Below the pieces are notes generated by a model, which was not told where the DNA came from, ran no database searches, and saw only the letters and a program-made list of their open reading frames with translations. Position numbers and translations under genes: made by a program. From contig JAGPGB010000089.1 of NCBI GenBank assembly GCA_018056215.1, forward strand, positions 1 through 5,290: a stretch of DNA of 5,290 nucleotides, in the 5' to 3' direction. Below are positions 1 through 5,271 of this stretch, one piece after another; within the stretch, counting starts at the first letter, position 1; each line of letters opens with the position of its first letter. This stretch comes from Bacteroidales bacterium (GTDB lineage: Bacteria; Bacteroidota; Bacteroidia; Bacteroidales; DTU049).

Positions 1-560
1 TGCACGCAGATCAATTGCAAGGTTTTTTTAATATCCCAGTAGATCATCTTTTCGCTTCTAGCATTTTTTATGATTATATAAGAGATCTAAACATTCCTAA
101 TTTAGTAGTTTCGTCTCCTGATACTGGTGGCACTAAAAGAGCTAATGTATATGCTAAAGCTTTTAGTTGTGATATGGCTATTTGCTATAAACAAAGAGAA
201 AAAGCAAATCAGATATCAGATATGGTTTTGATAGGTGATGTGAAAAATAAAAATGTGATAATTTTTGATGATATTGTAGATACTGCTGGCTCTCTCATTA
301 AAGCTGCTAATCTGATGAAAGAAAAAGGTGCTTTGACTATTAGAGCAGTTTGTACTCATGCTTTACTTAGTAATAACGCTATAGAAAAAATAGATGAAAG
401 TGTCATTGACCAACTAATCGTTACAGACACCATACCGTTAAGAAAAACATCTGACAAAATTGTTGTCTTATCAGTAGCTAAAATTTTTTCTGAAGTTATA
501 AAAAGGAATATTCAATGTGAATCTATAAGTTCATTTTTTGATTTTAATCCTTTTATTTAA
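1..560 (+). CDS. prs: Ribose-phosphate pyrophosphokinase (PRPP synthetase), 3' part, truncated by window edge
   Basis: This enzyme makes 5-phosphoribosyl-1-pyrophosphate from ribose 5-phosphate and ATP in the cytoplasm, feeding purine, pyrimidine, NAD, histidine and tryptophan synthesis. The reading frame is open from the window edge (first whole codon at 3) and begins HADQLQGFFNIPVDHL, a signature of the middle of PRPP synthetases. About 185 residues are visible, so roughly 125 of the usual 310 or so lie upstream. The catalytic flexible loop region follows (SPDTGGTKRANVYAKAF, with the KR pair). The PRPP-binding loop DDIVDTAGS is encoded at 267-293. The C-terminus has the family's TDTIPLR and KIVVLSVAKIF segments. 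The TTG at 15 is an internal Leu codon, not a start. rplY follows after 32 bases with no terminator or clear promoter between, so the two are probably cotranscribed, a common Bacteroidota pair. Confidence 0.96.
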   Translation, partial: HADQLQGFFNIPVDHLFASSIFYDYIRDLNIPNLVVSSPDTGGTKRANVYAKAFSCDMAICYKQREKANQISDMVLIGDVKNKNVIIFDDIVDTAGSLIKAANLMKEKGALTIRAVCTHALLSNNAIEKIDESVIDQLIVTDTIPLRKTSDKIVVLSVAKIFSEVIKRNIQCESISSFFDFNPFI

Positions 561-592
561 ATATGAAAACCAATTAAAAAAAACATAAAATT

Positions 593-1168
593 ATGAAAGT
601 ACTTTCTATTAGTGGCTCTCCAAGAGAGAGCGTAGGGAAGAAAGACGCAAAACAATTGCGAAAAAAAGGCTTCGTGCCTTGTGTAATGTATGGTGGTGAA
701 AAACAAGTATTCTTTTATTTAGAAGAAGCTAAATTATCACCTATACTTACCTCTGTAGAACCAATTACAATAGACATTGAGCTTAATGGACAAATTCATC
801 ATTGTATTATGCAGGATTTACAATTTCATCCTGTATCTGATAAAGTAATACATATTGATTTTAAAGAATTAAGTGATGATAAGCCTGTTACGATGAATGT
901 ACCAATTCAATTTGTAGGTGAGTCTATAGGTGTAAAGCGTGGTGGTAAAATGGATATAAAAATTAAAAGATTACCAGTGAGAGCTATTCCTAGTAAAATT
1001 CCTTCTTTCATCCCAGTAGATATCACTAAAATGGATGTAGGTGATAACATCCGTATTCGTGATATTATTAATGATGAATATCAAATCGTTAAACCACCTC
1101 ATCTCATGATAGCAAAAGTTATTTATACTAGAGCTACTACTGCAGGTGAAGTAGAAACACAAGAATAA
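593..1168 (+). CDS. rplY: 50S ribosomal protein L25/general stress protein Ctc
   Basis: This protein binds 5S rRNA in the large ribosomal subunit. At 191 aa it is the long Ctc/TL5-type form with two domains. The N-terminal L25 domain (about 1-92) has the opening SISGSPRESVGKKDAKQLRKKGFVPCVMYGG and the signature MQDLQFHPVSDKVIHIDF. The C-terminal beta domain (about 97-180) contains PIQFVGESIGVKRGGKMD and PVDITKMDVGDNIRIRDI. The ATG at 593 is chosen because the family begins almost directly with the (V/L)SISGS strand. No Shine-Dalgarno is visible, and the leader AAAAAAAACATAAAATT is A-rich as in Bacteroidota genes. It lies 32 bases after prs and ends 11 bases before a strong hairpin terminator, so it is the last gene of this transcript. 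The acidic tail (GEVETQE) is typical and presumably flexible. Confidence 0.96.
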   Translation: MKVLSISGSPRESVGKKDAKQLRKKGFVPCVMYGGEKQVFFYLEEAKLSPILTSVEPITIDIELNGQIHHCIMQDLQFHPVSDKVIHIDFKELSDDKPVTMNVPIQFVGESIGVKRGGKMDIKIKRLPVRAIPSKIPSFIPVDITKMDVGDNIRIRDIINDEYQIVKPPHLMIAKVIYTRATTAGEVETQE

Positions 1169-1179
1169 ACAATTATTAT

Positions 1180-1217
1180 AATAAAAGAGGGGCTCAATTT
1201 TGAGCCCCTCTTTTATT
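1180..1217. terminator. Bidirectional intrinsic terminator between rplY and the erythrin-VIT gene
   Basis: A perfect 17-bp inverted repeat runs from 1180-1196 to 1201-1217 with a 4-base loop (ATTT). Its core is GAGGGGCTCA pairing with TGAGCCCCTC. The arms are flanked by AATAAAA and TTTTATT, so RNA made from either strand ends the GC-rich stem with a U-rich run. It sits between the rplY stop (1168) and the stop of the convergent minus-strand gene (1229), so one hairpin can serve both. It is clearly more GC-rich than its surroundings. Confidence 0.93.
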
Positions 1218-1228
1218 TATTAAAAATA

Positions 1229-2083
1229 TTATAATTCTATTCCTAAAATAGATCTAGCAAGCAGACCAATTAAAAATGATAAAATGGCCACTCCCATACT
1301 AATGGAAACCATATTTGTGAAGCGTTTTCTAAAATTTAAATCCTGTACTACAGAAATATAATAGGTGAAAACAGCGATGATAGCAACTCCCATTACTAAT
1401 GTGATAACTAAAGAAATATATGGATTTATTGGGAAGAAAAATGGAAATATTATTAATACCACAGTGATAATATAAGCAATACCTGTATAAATAGACGCTA
1501 GAAAAGGATTTTTTTCGTTATTTTCTGTTTTAGTAGATAAATACTCAGAAGCTGCCATTGATAATGCGGCAGCTATCCCAGTAATCAAACCTGCAAGTGA
1601 AATTAATTTATTATTTTGCATAGCAAAAGTAAATCCTGTAAGTGTGCCAGTGAGCTCTACTAGCGCATCATTCATACCTAGCACTATGGATCCTACATAT
1701 TTTAGCCTTTCTTCATTTATTAATTGTATAAGTTCATCTTCGTGCTTTTCTTCATCTTCTAATAAAGATTTAATTTCTGGGTATTTATTTTCTAAAAATT
1801 TATAATTTGCTTGAGCTTTATCTTCAGATTTTTCCATTAATTTTAAGACAAAAGTAATCCCAAACAAATATTCTAAAATATTAAACCAAAAAAGTTTAAA
1901 TTTATTAGGTTTTACATCTTTTTGAGTAATTTTTTTTAATATATAATAATGTTTTAATTCCTCACCAGCTATTTTTGATAAAAGTTCACCATTTTTTTTA
2001 TCTCTATTAGCTAGTTTTTTATACATTAAATGTCCATTTATTTCTTCCTTTTGCGCTTTTATAGCATCTCTATCATTTATCAT
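1229..2083 (-). CDS. Ferritin-like (erythrin) domain fused to VIT1/CCC1-family transporter; probable iron/manganese transport protein
   Basis: This 284-aa inner-membrane protein combines two parts. Residues 1-125 form a ferritin-like four-helix domain with candidate di-iron ligands E14, E42-x-x-H45, E84 or E87, and E111-x-x-H114. Residues 128-284 form a VIT1/CCC1 domain with about five membrane segments (about 130-155, 160-180, 195-217, 222-245, 258-281). The first segment carries GMNDALVELTGTLTGFTFA, whose Asp139 fits the conserved transport Asp of VIT proteins. The second carries LSMAASEYLSTKTE, with Met176 in the conserved Met position. The relatives are erythrin-VIT1 proteins such as rhizobial MbfA, an iron exporter that protects against iron and peroxide stress. 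Iron or manganese export is therefore an inference from family. The ATG at 2083 fits the family start, with the first helix beginning about residue 5. The gene stands alone between two housekeeping clusters. No convincing Fur site is visible. Confidence 0.92.
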   Translation of the reverse strand: MINDRDAIKAQKEEINGHLMYKKLANRDKKNGELLSKIAGEELKHYYILKKITQKDVKPNKFKLFWFNILEYLFGITFVLKLMEKSEDKAQANYKFLENKYPEIKSLLEDEEKHEDELIQLINEERLKYVGSIVLGMNDALVELTGTLTGFTFAMQNNKLISLAGLITGIAAALSMAASEYLSTKTENNEKNPFLASIYTGIAYIITVVLIIFPFFFPINPYISLVITLVMGVAIIAVFTYYISVVQDLNFRKRFTNMVSISMGVAILSFLIGLLARSILGIEL

Positions 2084-2097
2084 AACATATTTTTTTA

Positions 2098-2126
2098 CAA
2101 AAATAAAAAATAAAATTTTCTATCAA
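2098..2126 (-). promoter_or_regulatory. Candidate Bacteroidota promoter for the erythrin-VIT gene
   Basis: Read on the minus strand, TATTTTTG (2105-2098) matches the TAnnTTTG -7 element. A TTG (2126-2124) lies 18 bases upstream, close to the expected -33 spacing. Transcription would start a few bases downstream, only about 7-11 bases before the ATG at 2083, giving a very short leader. In DNA this AT-rich, TAnnTTTG occurs by chance several times per strand in 5 kb. The support is the combination of motif, spacing and position. Confidence 0.5.
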
Positions 2127-2221
2127 TAAAAATATTAAGTATTAAAATTATTTAATAATTATTCTATTAATGATATTTATGTTATTTATCAAGCAATTAT
2201 ATACATATTATTTTTTTTAAT

Positions 2222-2229
2222 TAACTTTG
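2222..2229 (+). promoter_or_regulatory. Candidate -7 promoter element for the DUF177-rpmF-fabH cluster
   Basis: TAACTTTG is an exact match to TAnnTTTG and ends 30 bases before the ATG at 2260, giving a leader of about 25 bases. It is followed by CCAAAA. No TTG is found at the expected -33 distance (near 2200), so the upstream half is weak. The rest of 2084-2259 is low-complexity A/T sequence in which I see no further gene or RNA structure. Confidence 0.5.
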
Positions 2230-2259
2230 CCAAAATTTTTTAAATAAATTTTTGGAAGA

Positions 2260-2721
2260 ATGAAAAGTAAATCTGATTATTTAATTAATTATCAAGCACT
2301 TAAACTAGGTCATACATTTTATGATTATGATGTTAATGATGATTTTATGCACAATTATAATCCAGATTTTATAGCATTAAAAGATTTATCTATGCACATA
2401 AGTATAGATTTATTAAAGGAAGAAACTTCTGCACAATTATTTATCAATCTCAAAGGTTCTTATAATGTAGAATGTGATAGATGTTTAAATGATCTAAAGA
2501 TTGATGTCGATGAGGATAATTATTTGATTTTCAAAGAAGGTAATGGCGATGATGATGAGACTATCACTTATATTTCACCTAATACTAATTTTATCAATTT
2601 GCAACCATTCCTTTATGATTTTATAGCATTATCTATACCAATGAGGCATGTACATGATGATGAGGCTAATTGTGATCAAGAAATGATAAAAAAATTAAAA
2701 GAGTATTTAATAGAAGATTAA
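2260..2721 (+). CDS. DUF177/YceD-family protein (23S rRNA accumulation-related), upstream of rpmF
   Basis: This is a 153-aa soluble, acidic protein of the DUF177 (YceD) family. The diagnostic segment is YNVECDRCL (C72 and C75), followed by an acidic stretch with YLIFKEG. The C-terminal part IALSIPMRHVHDDEANCDQEMIKKLKEYL resembles the Bacteroidota form, where a Pro-Met-Arg segment precedes a conserved Cys (C138). Members have been linked to 23S rRNA accumulation, but the biochemical role is not settled. The gene is almost always found just before rpmF, as here (25-base gap), and this context supports the call as much as the sequence does. The ATG at 2260 follows the candidate promoter closely. 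GGAAG at 2254-2258 is too near the start codon to be a normal Shine-Dalgarno. First gene of the cluster. Confidence 0.9.
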   Translation: MKSKSDYLINYQALKLGHTFYDYDVNDDFMHNYNPDFIALKDLSMHISIDLLKEETSAQLFINLKGSYNVECDRCLNDLKIDVDEDNYLIFKEGNGDDDETITYISPNTNFINLQPFLYDFIALSIPMRHVHDDEANCDQEMIKKLKEYLIED

Positions 2722-2746
2722 AATAAAAAAATAAAAATATACAACT

Positions 2747-2926
2747 ATGGCTAATCAAAAATGGAGATTTTCAAAGAGTAGAACACGCAAACGTCGTTCC
2801 CAGTATAAAATTATGACTGTAAAAGGAGCAACTTGTCCTAATTGCGGTAGTCCAATGATTTATCATCATGTATGTCCAGAATGTGGATTTTACAGAGGTA
2901 AATTAGCAATTGAGAAAAACAAATAA
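2747..2926 (+). CDS. rpmF: 50S ribosomal protein L32
   Basis: A 59-aa basic protein of the large ribosomal subunit, of the normal length. The N-terminal tail is rich in Lys/Arg (RFSKSRTRKRRSQYK). It is followed by a zinc ribbon with all four cysteines: C30-x-x-C33 and C43-x-x-C46. The ending CGFYRGKLAIEKNK is the family's standard C-terminus. The start is odd: the usual MAxPKRR reads MANQKWR, so the conserved Pro4 and Arg6 are replaced by Gln and Trp. The ATG at 2747 is preceded by an A-rich leader with no Shine-Dalgarno, as usual for Bacteroidota ribosomal genes. It lies 25 bases after the DUF177 gene and 23 bases before fabH, so it is surely in the same transcript. With the zinc ligands intact, this is the zinc-binding form rather than a Cys-less paralogue. 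Confidence 0.96.
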   Translation: MANQKWRFSKSRTRKRRSQYKIMTVKGATCPNCGSPMIYHHVCPECGFYRGKLAIEKNK

Positions 2927-2949
2927 TAATTTATTAAAATTTTTTAATA

Positions 2950-3966
2950 ATGAAATCAATGCCAAGAGCTATCATTACTGGTGTAGCAGGTGCTCTTCCT
3001 GATTATATTCTTACTAATGAAGAGCTGAGTCGTATGGTGGATACAACTGATGAATGGATAATGACTCGTATAGGTATCAAAGAACGTAGAATACTGAAAG
3101 AACCTGGTAAAGGCACTAGTGATTTAGCTAAACAAGCTGTAGAGAAATTATTTGAAAAAACTAATACTTCACCTGATGAGATTGAATTTTTACTGTGTGC
3201 TACTGTGACTCCTGATCATCAATTCCCCGCTACAGCTAATATCATAGCTGATAAAGTAGGGATAAAAAATGCTTTTCATTTCGATATGAATGCAGGATGT
3301 AGTAGTTTTCTATATGCTTTAGCAATGGCTAGAGCATATATAGAAGCTGGACACGCTAAAAAAATATTACTTGTTGGAGCTGATAAAATGTCATCTATTA
3401 CAGATTATACTGATAGAGCAACATGCCCAATATTTGGTGATGGAGCAGGTGCAGTTCTGGTAGAGGCTTATGATGGTGATGACTTAGGTATAATAGATAT
3501 GAAACTACAATCTGATGGGGTAGGTAGACATCATCTGTACCAAAAAGCTGGTGGTAGTGTGTGGCCAGCTTCTATAGAAACTGTTAAAAATAGAGAACAT
3601 TTTATTTATCAGGAAGGACAAGCTGTCTTCAAATGGGCAGTTTCTAAAATGGCTGATGTATCTGTAGAGATAATGCAAAGAAATAATTTAACTAATGAGA
3701 CTCTTGATTGGTTAGTACCACATCAAGCAAATATTCGTATCATTGAGGCTGTAGCTCAAAGAATGAAATTACCTAAAGAAAAAGTAATGATCAATATAGA
3801 ACGTTATGGTAATACTACTTCTGCTACACTACCATTATGTTTGATGGATTACGAACATTTACTAAAAAAAGGTGATAACATTATTTTAGCTACTTTCGGT
3901 GCAGGATTTACCTGGGGAGCTATCTACCTTAAATGGGCATATGACGGTGATAAATTTGCTAAATAA
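2950..3966 (+). CDS. fabH: Beta-ketoacyl-[acyl-carrier-protein] synthase III
   Basis: KAS III starts type II fatty-acid synthesis by condensing an acyl-CoA (acetyl-CoA or a branched primer) with malonyl-ACP in the cytoplasm. The product is 338 aa, close to the usual 320-335. All three catalytic residues are present: C117 in MNAGCSSF, H258 in VPHQANIRI and N288 in YGNTTSATLPL. Further family marks are DEWIMTRIGIKERR near residues 34-47, FGDGAGAVLV (162-171), GQAVFKWAV (223-231) and the C-terminal GAGFTWGA. The first ATG (2950) is used here, but Met4 at 2959 is equally plausible because many homologues start just before the R-A-x-I-T strand. It is in the DUF177-rpmF-fabH cluster common in Bacteroidota and is the last protein gene on this strand. 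The expected accB/accC continuation is absent, and a tRNA follows after 9 bases. No terminator follows the stop. Confidence 0.96.
   Translation: MKSMPRAIITGVAGALPDYILTNEELSRMVDTTDEWIMTRIGIKERRILKEPGKGTSDLAKQAVEKLFEKTNTSPDEIEFLLCATVTPDHQFPATANIIADKVGIKNAFHFDMNAGCSSFLYALAMARAYIEAGHAKKILLVGADKMSSITDYTDRATCPIFGDGAGAVLVEAYDGDDLGIIDMKLQSDGVGRHHLYQKAGGSVWPASIETVKNREHFIYQEGQAVFKWAVSKMADVSVEIMQRNNLTNETLDWLVPHQANIRIIEAVAQRMKLPKEKVMINIERYGNTTSATLPLCLMDYEHLLKKGDNIILATFGAGFTWGAIYLKWAYDGDKFAK
3929..3958 (+). promoter_or_regulatory. Possible internal promoter for tRNA-Val inside the fabH 3' end
   Basis: TAAATTTG (3951-3958) is an exact TAnnTTTG match. TTA at 3929-3931 lies 19 bases upstream in place of the consensus TTG. 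The predicted start would be around the fabH stop codon, about 10 bases before the tRNA 5' end. The bases also encode Asp-Lys-Phe-Ala in FabH, so the match may be coincidence, and such motifs arise by chance in AT-rich DNA. Confidence 0.35.
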
Positions 3967-3975
3967 TAATTTTTA

Positions 3976-4050
3976 GGGTTGTTAGCTCAGCTGGTTTAGA
4001 GCGCATGCTTCACACGCATGAGGTCAGCAGTTCGAATCTGCTACGACCCA
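3976..4050 (+). tRNA. tRNA-Val (anticodon CAC)
   Basis: A complete 75-nt cloverleaf is visible. The acceptor stem is 3976-3982 with 4043-4049 (one G-U pair). The D stem is GCTC/GAGC (3985-3988 with 3999-4002), and the D loop contains GG. The anticodon stem is CATGC/GCATG (4004-4008 with 4016-4020) with loop TTCACAC. The T arm is AGCAG-TTCGAAT-CTGCT (4026-4042). The discriminator is A4050. The anticodon CAC (4011-4013) reads the valine codon GUG. CCA is not encoded, since A4050 is followed by TTA, so it must be added after transcription. The gene lies 9 bases after fabH and its last base directly touches the stop codon of the convergent OmpA-family gene. Confidence 0.96.
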
Positions 4051-5232
4051 TTATTTTTTGATAATCACAAGTTCTACTCTGCGATTTTTTTGCCTCCCTT
4101 CATTAGTTTTATTGCTAGTAATTGGCATACTATCACCATAGCCTATATATTGCATCCTTGCTGGTGATATACCTGATTCATAAAAATATTTATATACCGA
4201 TTTGGCTCTTTCAGTACTTAACCATTGATTATAAAAACTACTACCTATATTATCTGTATGCCCATTTATAATAAATTCTATTGTCTTATGATCTTTTAAA
4301 TAGTTAGCTATGCTGTCTAGAGTAGCAAATGATTTTGATGATAATCGATAACTATCAAAATCGAAATAAATATTTTCTAATATAAATGGCTTATTTAATG
4401 ACAATGTATCTAATTTATTCATTATATTCGAATAATTTATTTGCTCCACCAATGGAAATAAATCTATTTGTGTACAAATAGTATTAATATGATAATTTGT
4501 TGTATCTGAGATCTCATATAACTGCACATCGTCAATATAATAATAAGCATAATAATCCATTTCACTTTGTGGCTCACCATTTCTCAACACTTTAGTCTTT
4601 TGAATGTCAAAAGGAGAAAAATTACCAATAGTTAGAAATTTTTCAGTACCACTAGCAATGAAATATCCGATGAATTCTTTCCATTCTCTATTATCTATGA
4701 TCTTAGTATTATCTAAATATATTTGAGGCTCGAAATATTTATATTCTTCGAACTCATTAAATTTTGGTAAAGATGCAGAAAAATATACTCCCAACCCATT
4801 ACTTGCTATCCCTGAATTCGGTGCTAATTTATAAAAAAATTTAACTAAATAAAAATGATTTCTATCTAATGAAGGGAAAATTTCTGTAGCTATATGCTCT
4901 ACATATCCTTTATTGTATTGATAATAATGGCTGTCTACCCTCAATATCATTCCAATATATCCATTACCAGAAAGTGGTTCTGAACAACCTGCGAAATTAC
5001 AAGGTATACCAACATCACTGTCATTTGAACATCTATGAAAAAAATCAGGAGTAGATCTATTGATAAAATGCCAATGTGGCAATAAAATCTTATTTGTATC
5101 TGTACTTAAATATTTGGTATGATTTTGAGGACATTGTACTATTTTTTCAAAATCACCATTTTGTAAAATATTGTTTTGTCCATCTAAAAAAATGCTAAAC
5201 ATCATGAAAATGATTATTAATACTTTTACCAT
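4051..5232 (-). CDS. Secreted OmpA-family protein with N-terminal beta-sandwich-like domain and C-terminal peptidoglycan-binding domain
   Basis: This 393-aa protein starts with a signal peptide: hydrophobic core about 4-16 and probable cleavage near residues 18-19. There is no lipobox Cys, so it is not a lipoprotein. Residues about 20-240 resemble the beta-sandwich (carbohydrate-binding-like) domain seen in many Bacteroidota surface proteins. It opens with ILQNGDFE, has PHWHFINRSTPDFFHRC and SGNGYIGM in the middle, and closes with YYIDDVQLYE. Its ligand is unknown. Residues about 283-391 are an OmpA C-terminal domain: IYFDFDSYRLSSKS, INGHTDNIGS and NQWLSTERAKSVYKYF, ending GRQKNRRVELVI. D327 and R342 are the expected peptidoglycan diaminopimelate ligands. 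Five Cys (34, 68, 78, 83, 253) could form disulfides in the periplasm. It therefore probably anchors to the cell wall from the outer membrane side. No beta-barrel is evident. The ATG at 5232 gives a well-formed signal peptide. Confidence 0.9.
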   Translation of the reverse strand: MVKVLIIIFMMFSIFLDGQNNILQNGDFEKIVQCPQNHTKYLSTDTNKILLPHWHFINRSTPDFFHRCSNDSDVGIPCNFAGCSEPLSGNGYIGMILRVDSHYYQYNKGYVEHIATEIFPSLDRNHFYLVKFFYKLAPNSGIASNGLGVYFSASLPKFNEFEEYKYFEPQIYLDNTKIIDNREWKEFIGYFIASGTEKFLTIGNFSPFDIQKTKVLRNGEPQSEMDYYAYYYIDDVQLYEISDTTNYHINTICTQIDLFPLVEQINYSNIMNKLDTLSLNKPFILENIYFDFDSYRLSSKSFATLDSIANYLKDHKTIEFIINGHTDNIGSSFYNQWLSTERAKSVYKYFYESGISPARMQYIGYGDSMPITSNKTNEGRQKNRRVELVIIKK

Positions 5233-5263
5233 CTAATTATAATTGATTAAAATTATTTTTAAA

Positions 5264-5271
5264 CAAATTTA
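5264..5271 (-). promoter_or_regulatory. Candidate -7 promoter element for the OmpA-family gene
   Basis: On the minus strand, TAAATTTG (5271-5264) matches TAnnTTTG exactly and lies 31 bases upstream of the ATG at 5232, giving a leader of about 25 bases. The -33 element would fall at the window edge, and no TTG is seen before the sequence ends. The leader has no Shine-Dalgarno, in keeping with the other genes here. Confidence 0.5.

Noticed and set aside
15..17. TTG as the start codon of the first gene
   Set aside because: The frame is open to the window edge and the upstream residues HADQ belong to the PRPP synthetase signature, so this is an internal Leu codon.
971..1162. A 63-residue open frame on the minus strand inside rplY
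   Set aside because: It lies wholly within the strongly supported L25 gene. Its product is low-complexity (a Ser run) with no recognisable domain. It is a shadow frame.
2140..2200. Possible Fur-box-like or palindromic operator in the A/T-rich spacer
   Set aside because: Segments such as AATTATTTAATAATT look palindromic but are imperfect, and in this base composition such patterns are expected by chance. No 19-bp Fur-like match can be supported.
4051..4062. T-rich run after the tRNA as an intrinsic terminator
   Set aside because: No independent GC-rich hairpin precedes it. The only stems upstream belong to the tRNA cloverleaf, so I do not call a terminator.
5175..5232. Lipoprotein signal on the OmpA-family protein
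   Set aside because: The hydrophobic leader is followed by LDGQNN with no Cys at the +1 position. The first Cys is at residue 34, so a standard signal peptidase I substrate is more likely.
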